This document shows, piece after piece, positions 6,543 to 13,466 of a stretch of 13,757 nt of DNA. How positions within the stretch are numbered: position 1 is the stretch's first letter; each line of letters opens with the position of its first letter. The notes beneath the pieces were generated by a model. It searched no databases, was not told where the DNA came from, and saw only the letters and a list, made by a program, of their open reading frames with translations. Source of the DNA: Acidobacterium sp. (lineage in GTDB: Bacteria > Acidobacteriota > Terriglobia > Terriglobales > Acidobacteriaceae); the NCBI GenBank assembly GCA_003152595.1, contig PMAM01000305.1, forward strand, positions 1 through 13,757, read 5' to 3'. Made by a program: the position numbers and the translations under genes.

Positions 6543-8903
6543 GTGCCTTCCAACTCCATTTCGCGGGGAGCGCAACCTCCGTTGGCCGCCGGCGTGGTGC
6601 TGGTTCTTGTCGGATTCTCGGCGGTCGTCGGGCAGATCGTTCTCATGCGCGAACTGATGGTGCTTTTCAGCGGCAATGAGATTTCGATGGGGATCGCGCT
6701 GGCCTGCTGGCTGGTGTGGACCGCAGCGGGAAGCAGCCTGGTGGGACGCACTGCGTGGGGCCGGGAGCGCGCATGCCGCGCGATTGGAGTGCTCGAATGG
6801 CTGTCCGCCATCAGTCTGCCGCCGACGATCTGGATGCTCGGTTTTGCGAGGGGCTTTTTTCAGACAGTGCCGGGTGAGCTGGTTGGGCCATTGCCGATGC
6901 TGCTCACGTCTGTGGTTAGTCTGAGCGTATTCTGCAGCATTTCCGGAGGCCTCTTCGTCGTTGCCGCCCGCATGTACCAGCAGGAATGCGCGGTCTCCGA
7001 GCGGGTTGCCACCAGCTACGCCTACCTGCTTGAGGCCGCCGGCTCCGGGTTGGGTGGAGTCCTGACCAGCGTGCTGCTGCTGCGCTTCTTTGGATCGCTG
7101 CAGATCGCGCTGATGGTTGCGCTTTTGAACGCTGTGGTAGCAACCAGCCTGCTGCTCGGGTTAAACCGCAGGAAAGCAGCGGCCGTAGCGCTGGCCGGCG
7201 TGATCCTGGCGGTTCCACTGCTTACTTATGTTGCTCCTTCTCTGGACAGGTCTGCGCGCCAGCGCCAGTGGAAGGGATTCCGCGTGCTGGAATCTCGCGA
7301 TACGATTTATGGAAACCTGACGGTGGTTGAAACCGGCGCGCTGCGGAGTATCTATGACAACGGTGTGATCCTGGCCAGCATGCCGGATGAGGCCTCCGCC
7401 GAAGAAGCCGTCCACTATGCGCTGCTGGAGCACCCCGCACCGGCTCGGGTTCTGCTTATTGGTGGGGCTGCGAATGGCAGCATTGTTCAGGCGCTCGAGC
7501 ACCCCACGCTCCGGCGGCTCGATTATGTGGAGCTCGATCCCGCGCTGGTGGAAATTTTCCGGGGGATTGCTCCCGCGGAATCTGTGCGCGCCCTTTCCGA
7601 TGCGCGCGTGCGGGTTCACTATGCGGATGGCCGACTCTGGCTCAGGTCCACGACCGAGACTTTCGATGCGATCGTTCTCGATCTGCCCAATCCACAGACC
7701 GCTCAGCTGAACCGGTTTTATACGGAGGAGTTTTTCCGTTCCGCGCGCGATCACCTGAGTCCCGGAGGAGTGCTCGCGTTTCAGGTGCGGTCGTCGGAGG
7801 ACTTCATCAGTCCGGAGCTGGCGGAGTTTCTGCGCTGCATCAGCGGCAGTCTGCGCGCAGTCTTTCCGTATGTAGCTGTCATCCCGGGCGAGACGACGCA
7901 TTTCTTTGCGGCCGCGCAGCCCGATGTGCTGACCGAAGATCCCAGCGTCCTGATTGCCAGGTTGAAAAGCCGGAATCTCCAGACGCAGTACGTTCGGGAG
8001 TACTTCATCCCCTTCCGCATGATGCCGGACCGGATGGAGCAGATCCATGAGCTGCTGCAGCCAGTGCCGGGGACGCCGGTGAATCGGGATTTCCAGCCGA
8101 TTGCGTATTATTTCGATACCGTTCTGTGGAGCGCCCAGTTCCGGTCAGGCTATGCCCGCGCTTTCACGGCTGCGGCGCACCTTCGGTTTGGTGCGCTGCT
8201 GGGGAGCGTGCTTATCCTCTTGCTGCTGGCCGGGCTTGCCTGGCTTGCTCTGCCCACGCGGGAGAGTCGGGAACGCGCCGCGGCTCTCGGTTGTATGGCA
8301 GCGGCCGGATATATATTGATGGCGCTCGAGATCCTCCTGCTGTTTTCGTTCCAGTCGGTCTACGGCTATGTCTACCATGAACTTGCGATTCTGATCGGCA
8401 TGTTCATGGCGGGCATTGGGCTGGGAAGCTGGGCCGGTATCCAGCGCATCGGGGGGCGTGGCGCGGCTCCGCTGATCCGGAGCGTGGCCATGGATCAGCT
8501 CCTGCTGGCGGGATCCGCGCCGATACTGCTGTTCCTGGTCGGTCTGCTCTCGCACTATGCAGGCACACGCACCACGCTTTGGACCGCGCAGTTTGTCTTT
8601 CCGGTTTTGGCTCTGCTGTGCGGGATCCCAGGCGGCTATCAGTTTCCGTTGGCGACCGAAATCTGTTTTCGCGGCAACCGTGCGCGCACTGCCACGGGCA
8701 GGCTCTATGCGCTCGACCTGCTGGGCGGCAGCGTGGGCGCGCTGGTTCTAAGCGGCTATCTCATCCCGGTGTTCGGTTTCTGGAAGTCTGCATGGCTCAG
8801 TGCGGTGGTAAGCCTGCCGCCGGCGCTGCTGGCCGCGTGGACGGGCCTGGGGACAAGGACGGCCGAGCAGCCGGTTGGTTCTCGCCAAACACAACAGCAG
8901 TAA
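6543..8903 (+). CDS. Polytopic membrane protein with embedded spermidine-synthase-like domain
   Basis: 786 aa from the GTG at 6543, chosen for GGGGAG (6532-6537) at 5 bases; a TTG 18 codons upstream has no ribosome site. Seven helices (near 15-35, 47-66, 82-105, 117-142, 163-181, 186-207, 212-232) precede a Rossmann methyltransferase/SpeE-like domain (about 247-462). Seven more helices follow from about 550, so the membrane part is a 7+7 arrangement. In the synthase domain the nucleotide loop reads LLIGGAANGS (304-313) instead of the usual GGGDGG, and the acidic VELDP (329-333) is kept. The catalytic segment is LDLPNP (379-384): the first Asp is present, but the position equivalent to the second Asp of SpeE is Asn383. 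It belongs with proteins annotated as fused MFS/spermidine synthase, but these changes make ordinary aminopropyl transfer doubtful. Positively charged loops after helices 2, 4, 6, 8, 10 and 12 put the synthase-like domain on the periplasmic side. Confidence 0.9.
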   Translation: MPSNSISRGAQPPLAAGVVLVLVGFSAVVGQIVLMRELMVLFSGNEISMGIALACWLVWTAAGSSLVGRTAWGRERACRAIGVLEWLSAISLPPTIWMLGFARGFFQTVPGELVGPLPMLLTSVVSLSVFCSISGGLFVVAARMYQQECAVSERVATSYAYLLEAAGSGLGGVLTSVLLLRFFGSLQIALMVALLNAVVATSLLLGLNRRKAAAVALAGVILAVPLLTYVAPSLDRSARQRQWKGFRVLESRDTIYGNLTVVETGALRSIYDNGVILASMPDEASAEEAVHYALLEHPAPARVLLIGGAANGSIVQALEHPTLRRLDYVELDPALVEIFRGIAPAESVRALSDARVRVHYADGRLWLRSTTETFDAIVLDLPNPQTAQLNRFYTEEFFRSARDHLSPGGVLAFQVRSSEDFISPELAEFLRCISGSLRAVFPYVAVIPGETTHFFAAAQPDVLTEDPSVLIARLKSRNLQTQYVREYFIPFRMMPDRMEQIHELLQPVPGTPVNRDFQPIAYYFDTVLWSAQFRSGYARAFTAAAHLRFGALLGSVLILLLLAGLAWLALPTRESRERAAALGCMAAAGYILMALEILLLFSFQSVYGYVYHELAILIGMFMAGIGLGSWAGIQRIGGRGAAPLIRSVAMDQLLLAGSAPILLFLVGLLSHYAGTRTTLWTAQFVFPVLALLCGIPGGYQFPLATEICFRGNRARTATGRLYALDLLGGSVGALVLSGYLIPVFGFWKSAWLSAVVSLPPALLAAWTGLGTRTAEQPVGSRQTQQQ

Positions 8904-10365
8904 ACAGGAAGATGTCGGTACTCTGATCCTTCCAGCACGCAGGGTGCATCCCCGCCTTGATGCAGGTTTCTTCCAGAAATCGGGTACGATCCCACCCCGC
9001 TTCCAGGGGAACCTGCGGGAGCAGGACACCTTCAAAATCGCGGTTCTTCATCAGCAGCCCGTCCTGTCCGATGTGGATTTGCTGAATATCCAACACGCGT
9101 CGCAGAGGAGACAGAACCGAGATCTCATATTCGAGCCGTGGCAGCTCTGAGGCGGACACCGGACGGAACCGCGTATCGCGCAGAGCAGCCAGGGTCGCAG
9201 TGTCTCTGACTGCCATGTAGAGGGGCTTCGCCGCGGAGGTATAACCCACGCACCCGCGCAGCTCGCCGGACTCCCTGAGCGTGACAAACGTGCCACGCTC
9301 CTGATTCAGGGCGTCGCCTGTGGCTGGCGGAGGTTCGTAAGCCTTTCCTTGCCGCACGGCATACTCGACCGACACACGCGCCAGCGAGAGCAGCTGGCTT
9401 TTTTCGTCGGCGGCGAGGGAAAAGAGGCGGTCCGTTGACTGCGTGCCCTCGGCCTTCACCAGCACGGCCGAACCGTAGCCAACCACGCGGGAGCGGTCTC
9501 CGCTGCTGTCGCCAGAGTTGGCGTAGCGCAGTACCAGGGCCTGGTTGGCTCCCATACGCTCGGCAGCAATCATCGCTGCGACGATGGGCGCGCCTCCGCA
9601 GGCCTCCCAGACGCGCGCCTGGAAGTTCTGCGACATGCTGAAGTAGTCCCACGCCTCCAGAGCATTCAGCGTCTTGTGGTCGATCTTCACCGCATCGTCG
9701 TAAGGGTGATAGTGCGACAAGTCCGAGCTGGCGACGATCAGCGTATCGCCATTGCGGATCAGGCTGGCCAGAGCCACTCCCAGTGCGCGGCTGCTTTCGT
9801 AGCTCTGATCGCCCATGACGACAGGCACGAGTGTGAAATTCCCGAGCACGTGCTGGAGCCACGGCAACTGGACTTCGACCGCATGCTCGGCGCCCTGCGG
9901 AGTCGCGACATGTCCGTGCCCGGAGAGCCGGATGGATGGATTCATCTTCGCCAGCTTCTTCGCAAAGTCCTTGTCGACGGGAATGGTCCCTAGTGGCGTA
10001 ACATATCCGTCTCCGTCATACACGGAAGTGAAATCGAATGCCTCGAAGTGCGATGGCGCGATCACGACCACGCGCGCATAGTGCCGGCCTTTGAGCGCTG
10101 CGTAGGTGTACGCAGCAACAGGACCGGAGTACGGATACCCGGCATGGGGCGCGACCACGGCGAAAATCGGGCCATGGATCGCCGGCGGCGCAGCCTGCGC
10201 CAGCATGCCATCCATCATGGCGGTGAGCGCACCGGGATCAGCCGGATAAAAGCTGCCTGCGACTCCTGCCGGGCGCAGTTTGTCGAGTTCCGCCGCCCAC
10301 GCAGGCTCCACGAATGGCATTGCGGCGATAGCGAGTACCAGCGTTGCCATAAGATGTCTTCCCAT
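8797..10365 (-). CDS. MEMO1-AMMECR1 fusion (AmmeMemoRadiSam proteins B and A) with signal peptide (operon B, third gene)
   Basis: 522 aa. The ATG at 10365 is preceded by GGGAGGG (10371-10377) at 5 bases; upstream frame sequence is not used. Residues 1-24 form a Sec-type signal peptide ending AWA, with mature AELDKLRPAG. Residues about 30-305 are a MEMO1-like domain: PHAGYPYSG (73-81, His74), PSHF (104-107, His106), EHAVEVQLPWL (160-170), SSDLSHY (213-219) and CGGAPI (256-261, Cys256). The His/His/Cys set corresponds to the metal site of human MEMO1. Residues about 318-494 are an AMMECR1 domain with GTFVTLRESGELRGCVGY (358-375). These are usually separate cytoplasmic proteins; here they are one exported chain. 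The chemistry of the system is not established to my knowledge. It starts 37 bases after the radical SAM stop, in the same operon. The last ~28 residues, Pro/Ala-rich and beyond the AMMECR1 fold, are encoded opposite the end of the convergent membrane gene. Confidence 0.93.
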   Translation of the reverse strand: MGRHLMATLVLAIAAMPFVEPAWAAELDKLRPAGVAGSFYPADPGALTAMMDGMLAQAAPPAIHGPIFAVVAPHAGYPYSGPVAAYTYAALKGRHYARVVVIAPSHFEAFDFTSVYDGDGYVTPLGTIPVDKDFAKKLAKMNPSIRLSGHGHVATPQGAEHAVEVQLPWLQHVLGNFTLVPVVMGDQSYESSRALGVALASLIRNGDTLIVASSDLSHYHPYDDAVKIDHKTLNALEAWDYFSMSQNFQARVWEACGGAPIVAAMIAAERMGANQALVLRYANSGDSSGDRSRVVGYGSAVLVKAEGTQSTDRLFSLAADEKSQLLSLARVSVEYAVRQGKAYEPPPATGDALNQERGTFVTLRESGELRGCVGYTSAAKPLYMAVRDTATLAALRDTRFRPVSASELPRLEYEISVLSPLRRVLDIQQIHIGQDGLLMKNRDFEGVLLPQVPLEAGWDRTRFLEETCIKAGMHPACWKDQSTDIFLFTAVVFGENQPAARPSLSPGPSTRPAAPAAGLPPH

Positions 10366-10402
10366 GCGTGCCCTCCCGCCGATCCACATACAATTTTCGC
10401 GC

Positions 10403-11620
10403 TCAGGCGTGCCAGATTCCCGGGATCGGCTGTCCACAAAAGGAGCAGGCGTTACGGCGGATCAGCATCTGCGTCACCTCCAGCCCCATGCGCTGCACCA
10501 GCATGTGGCCGCATTTCGGGCAATACGTATTCTCGGCCGGATGTCCTGGCACATTGCCGATGTACACGTAGTGCAGACCCTCGGCGTCGGCAATCTGTTT
10601 GGCGCGCTCGAGGGTGGGCACCGGCGTGATGGGCAGGTTTTTCAGCAGATATTCAGGATGAAACTGCGTGAAGTGCAGAGGCACGTCCACACCAACATAG
10701 GTCTTTACCCAGCGCGCCAGGTCGCGGAACTCGGTGTCACCATCGTTCAGTGTCGGCACTACCAGATAAACGATTTCCATCCACTTGTCCATGCCGTGCA
10801 GCGTGACAATCGAATCGAGGACGGGCTTGAGTTGTCCGGAGACCACCTGCCGGTAATACGACTCGGAGAACGATTTCAGGTCGATCTTGACCGCATCCAT
10901 CTTGCCGTAGGCCGCCCGCAGCGCTTCGTCCTGCATGTATCCGTTGGAAACAACGATGCTGCGTATCCCGGCGGCGTGTCCGGCATCGGCTGTATCCATC
11001 AGGTATTCGCTGAAGATCACCGGTTCGCTGTAGGTGTACGCAATGGTGGGGCAATGATACTGCCCCGCCAATTCGGCAATTCTCTGCGGCGGCGCGTATT
11101 GCGCGGGGACTTCTTCCGGGCGTGACTGCGAGATATCCCAGTTCTGGCAGAATTTGCAGTTCACATTGCAGCCGGCGGTGGCCAGCGAAAACGCCATGGT
11201 TCCCGGCAGGTAGTGAAAGAAGGGCTTCTTTTCGATCGGATCGATGTGCGCTGCGCACACGCGCGAGTGCACCAGTGTGTAATAGGTCCCGCCGTGATTC
11301 TCGCGGACACCGCAGTATCCGCGCTCCTTGTCTCCAACCGTGCATTCACGCGGGCACAATTTGCATTTGATTTTTCTGTTGGGAAGCTTCTGATAAAACC
11401 TGGCTTCCACCGTGAAGGGCGCGTCGTCCTGACCCTGCGGGGACGCCCATACTGGAATGGCATTCAACGGCTGCGCAAAAGTCTGCAGGCTTCCGGCTGC
11501 CCCTGCGCACAGCGCGCCCCGGAGGAAGCAGCGGCGGTCGGGCAGAAGCCAAGTCGCGCTTTGGCCCTTCTGCCGTTTCTCCAGTTTCGGATCTGCCCGC
11601 GCATTATGAACGCTTGACAT
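10403..11620 (-). CDS. AmmeMemoRadiSam system radical SAM enzyme with Tat-like leader (operon B, second gene)
   Basis: 405 aa. The ATG at 11620 has GGGGGAG (11628-11634) at 7 bases, and the gene overlaps the preceding DUF362 gene by 17 bases. Radical SAM signature: CNVNCKFC (Cys151, 155, 158), which binds the [4Fe-4S] cluster that cleaves SAM. The family's flanking motifs are present: N-terminal CKLCPREC...C (Cys86, 89, 93, 103) and a C-terminal zinc-knuckle-like pair (CPKCG 367-371, CSFCG 392-396). This fits the AmmeMemoRadiSam-type enzyme (TIGR04337 in my memory), and the MEMO1-AMMECR1 fusion next door confirms it. An unusual extension of about 70 residues carries DRRCFLRG (28-35), an RRxFL twin-arginine motif, followed by a short hydrophobic stretch and a Pro/Gln-rich linker: a Tat signal in form. 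Radical SAM enzymes are normally cytoplasmic, so the leader is noteworthy. The substrate is unknown. Confidence 0.94.
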   Translation of the reverse strand: MSSVHNARADPKLEKRQKGQSATWLLPDRRCFLRGALCAGAAGSLQTFAQPLNAIPVWASPQGQDDAPFTVEARFYQKLPNRKIKCKLCPRECTVGDKERGYCGVRENHGGTYYTLVHSRVCAAHIDPIEKKPFFHYLPGTMAFSLATAGCNVNCKFCQNWDISQSRPEEVPAQYAPPQRIAELAGQYHCPTIAYTYSEPVIFSEYLMDTADAGHAAGIRSIVVSNGYMQDEALRAAYGKMDAVKIDLKSFSESYYRQVVSGQLKPVLDSIVTLHGMDKWMEIVYLVVPTLNDGDTEFRDLARWVKTYVGVDVPLHFTQFHPEYLLKNLPITPVPTLERAKQIADAEGLHYVYIGNVPGHPAENTYCPKCGHMLVQRMGLEVTQMLIRRNACSFCGQPIPGIWHA

Positions 11621-12656
11621 AGGGTTGCTCCCCCGCGCCAAGCCCCACTTCGACTGTCTCGATACGCTGCGGATCGTCAGTGCCGAGACGGTGCTGCCGA
11701 TCGGCCGCTGTCGCCAGATAGCCAGGTGCTCGTCCGTCGGCTTCCAGCGTCTTCAGTCTCATAGCCGCCCGTTTGTTCTCGATGATCCGCCATCCGGTGG
11801 TATCGAGCGCCACGGGATCCTGCGACACAATCAGCGCGTTGTAGTGCCAAGCATATTGCGGTTTGTACGCCGGGCCGCCTTCATAGCACGCCGTGGTTGC
11901 GTCGCAGATCGTCAGACGCATCCGGCTCCGGATCTCCGGCAGCATATTCAAGTCGGCGATATAGGGATTGCAGCCGTCGGGATGGTACTTGTTCGGATTG
12001 TGAATGGCGCCGTACATATTCTTCAGGGCAACGGTGACGCCTGCGCCGTCATGATCCTTGAGCACCGGAACATTGATCAGAACGTCGCATTGCTCGGTGA
12101 GGATTCGTGAAAGCCGGCTCCCGACGCTGCCATACATCACCAGGTCATCCTCGTATCCGAGCTGGTCGGTACCGAAACATTGAATCGCGTTATGCGCAGT
12201 GGACACATGGAAACCGGCACGTTCCAGCTCCTCGGTACTGCGATCCCAAACCACGATGTCGCCCGCTCGGACTCCGGCCTCCTGCAGCCGTTCGCAAATG
12301 GCGTCGATCAGCACAGGACTGGTGGAGAGCCCGCGTCCTCCCAGCGTGTTCACCTTCAACGCCACCAACTGCCCCGGACGGACGATCTTCCGCCATGCCT
12401 CCCCGGCGGAACGCTCTGGCCGAAAGAGGGTCTCCATCGCAAGATCCAGCAGGTTGAGCATGCGACGGGAATCGACGGTGGGCGTCAGTCCGCGCAGTTG
12501 AGCATCCTGTGCAATCACGACCCTGGATTTTGAAAGCGTGAGACTCTGTGCCGCGGCTTCGGGGAGGGAAATGCCGTCGCCGGCAGCAGCAACAACGGCG
12601 CTGGCCAGGCAATTCTTCAGGAAGTTCCGTCGCGCCGTGATGGTCTCGTGGCGCAT
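11604..12656 (-). CDS. DUF362 protein with canonical Tat signal (operon B, first gene)
   Basis: 350 aa from the ATG at 12656. Its ribosome site is weak (GGATGAG-like), but this start places the Tat motif ARRNFLKN at residues 8-15 with an Ala/Val-rich core behind it. The frame upstream (to 12803) crosses the promoter region and looks non-coding. Core motifs: VALKVNT (98-104), VLINVPVLKDHDGAGVTVALKN (192-213), GCNPYIADLN (228-237), PVALDTTGW (281-289). It is a close paralogue of the DUF362 protein at 3153-4160: Cys121, 160, 190 and 229 match all four cysteines of that protein, and the C-terminal ATAADRQHRLGTDDP stretch is nearly identical. An operon A protein and an operon B protein have thus probably arisen by duplication. 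It leads the operon that continues into the radical SAM gene, which it overlaps by 17 bases. Function unknown; a periplasmic iron-sulfur role is possible. Confidence 0.92.
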   Translation of the reverse strand: MRHETITARRNFLKNCLASAVVAAAGDGISLPEAAAQSLTLSKSRVVIAQDAQLRGLTPTVDSRRMLNLLDLAMETLFRPERSAGEAWRKIVRPGQLVALKVNTLGGRGLSTSPVLIDAICERLQEAGVRAGDIVVWDRSTEELERAGFHVSTAHNAIQCFGTDQLGYEDDLVMYGSVGSRLSRILTEQCDVLINVPVLKDHDGAGVTVALKNMYGAIHNPNKYHPDGCNPYIADLNMLPEIRSRMRLTICDATTACYEGGPAYKPQYAWHYNALIVSQDPVALDTTGWRIIENKRAAMRLKTLEADGRAPGYLATAADRQHRLGTDDPQRIETVEVGLGAGEQPYVKRS

Positions 12657-12835
12657 GATCTTCTCATCCGGAGTCAATCCGTGTGGCAGCAGCGCCTCAT
12701 TTTCGGCACGAGGCTGAATTCGGCACCGGCATTCTGCCGGGAAGCGCCGGGAACCGCGACTGACGCCCGCCGGGGATCGTGAACAGGATCTCCGGATCCC
12801 CACGCGTGGTGTACTGCGAACCGGCCTGGTCCTTC

Positions 12836-12851
12836 AGTGACGAGCGTCACA
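12836..12851. promoter_or_regulatory. CRP/FNR-type palindrome upstream of operon B
   Basis: AGTGA-CGAGCG-TCACA; on the minus strand this reads TGTGA-N6-TCACT, nearly the CRP consensus. It lies 180 bases upstream of the first operon B start and just after the stop of the Cys-rich gene, within a 213-base gap (12657-12869). The twin site at 6439-6454 shares both half-sites and the spacing. I found no strong -35/-10 boxes downstream of it on the minus strand. A 10-bp palindrome, CCACGCGTGG (12800-12809), sits between it and the gene. Confidence 0.55.
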
Positions 12852-12869
12852 CTTGGCTCGAGCGCTTGC

Positions 12870-13184
12870 CTATTCGCGGGGACGCACCGCAAACAACAGA
12901 ATCCGCCCCTTCGTTTTCCGCGAATTCTCCGTTGGTGGCTTCCCCTCGGTTCCTGTCGCATTGTGGGGCACACCGAGGGTCAGCTCCGACGGCCGGTACT
13001 TCATCGTTTTGCCGCAGAGACAGCACGCCACCGGGATCGAATGGAATGGGAATTCCGTCAAGCCTGCCGGTACGATCCGGCGACAGGCCCTGCAGGTAAC
13101 GACGAAAATGCCCCGGGTTGGGTGGACTCTCCGAATAACAGCCGCAACCATCTCGCGAAGCTGGTCACCTATCCCGCGACGCAT
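12870..13184 (-). CDS. Small Cys-rich protein, zinc-ribbon-like
   Basis: 104 aa from the ATG at 13184, chosen because GGAGGA (13193-13198) lies 8 bases upstream. The frame is open to an ATG at 13247, which has no ribosome site. The middle contains VTCRACRRIVPAG followed about 20 residues later by CCLCGKTMKYRPSE, so two CxxC pairs could hold a zinc ion. The charged tail (residues from about 80) has no recognisable fold. I do not recognise a named family; the FPFHSIPVACCLCG region reads like real protein and resembles hypothetical zinc-ribbon proteins I associate with Acidobacteria. It lies upstream of operon B, separated by a 213-base gap with its own putative regulator site, so it is probably not part of that operon. 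Confidence 0.6.
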   Translation of the reverse strand: MRRGIGDQLREMVAAVIRRVHPTRGIFVVTCRACRRIVPAGLTEFPFHSIPVACCLCGKTMKYRPSELTLGVPHNATGTEGKPPTENSRKTKGRILLFAVRPRE

Positions 13185-13292
13185 TGAGCCATTCCTCCAG
13201 TTGGAGAGCGAACATTCGTATCGCGCCCGATCTGCTGTTGCGGACATGATCCATGCACCCGCAGAGCAAAGCTATTTGGCCATCCGATGCCG

Positions 13293-13466
13293 TCAACGGC
13301 GGGGAGTTCCTTCGTGAGGCTTTGCCACGCCACCTTTCGCCTGATTCGGATGTTCGCGCTTATGCCGCTCCACTGCTTTCGCGATTTCCTCGACCGTCAG
13401 ACGTTTGTGATTCTCCGAATGCAGTACATCGCTGATGACAGAAGTGGGTTCCTCCGGATCCGGCAT
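13293..13466 (-). CDS. 57-aa hypothetical protein
   Basis: The ATG at 13466 sits 4 bases after a perfect GGAGG (13471-13475). The frame is open 27 codons upstream, but that part has no ribosome site. The product is soluble and charged: residues about 10-42 (SVISDVLHSENHKRLTVEEIAKAVERHKREH) look like two short amphipathic helices, and the tail is basic and Gly/Pro-rich. The TVEEIAKAVERHKREH segment is reminiscent of a winged-helix or HTH fragment, but it is too short to assign. It precedes the Cys-rich gene by about 108 bases on the same strand, and the two may be co-transcribed. Confidence 0.6.
   Translation of the reverse strand: MPDPEEPTSVISDVLHSENHKRLTVEEIAKAVERHKREHPNQAKGGVAKPHEGTPRR

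Noticed and set aside
10280..11125. 281-codon plus-strand frame opposite the radical SAM gene
   Set aside because: A shadow of high-GC coding sequence; the minus strand carries the CxxxCxxC and zinc-knuckle motifs.
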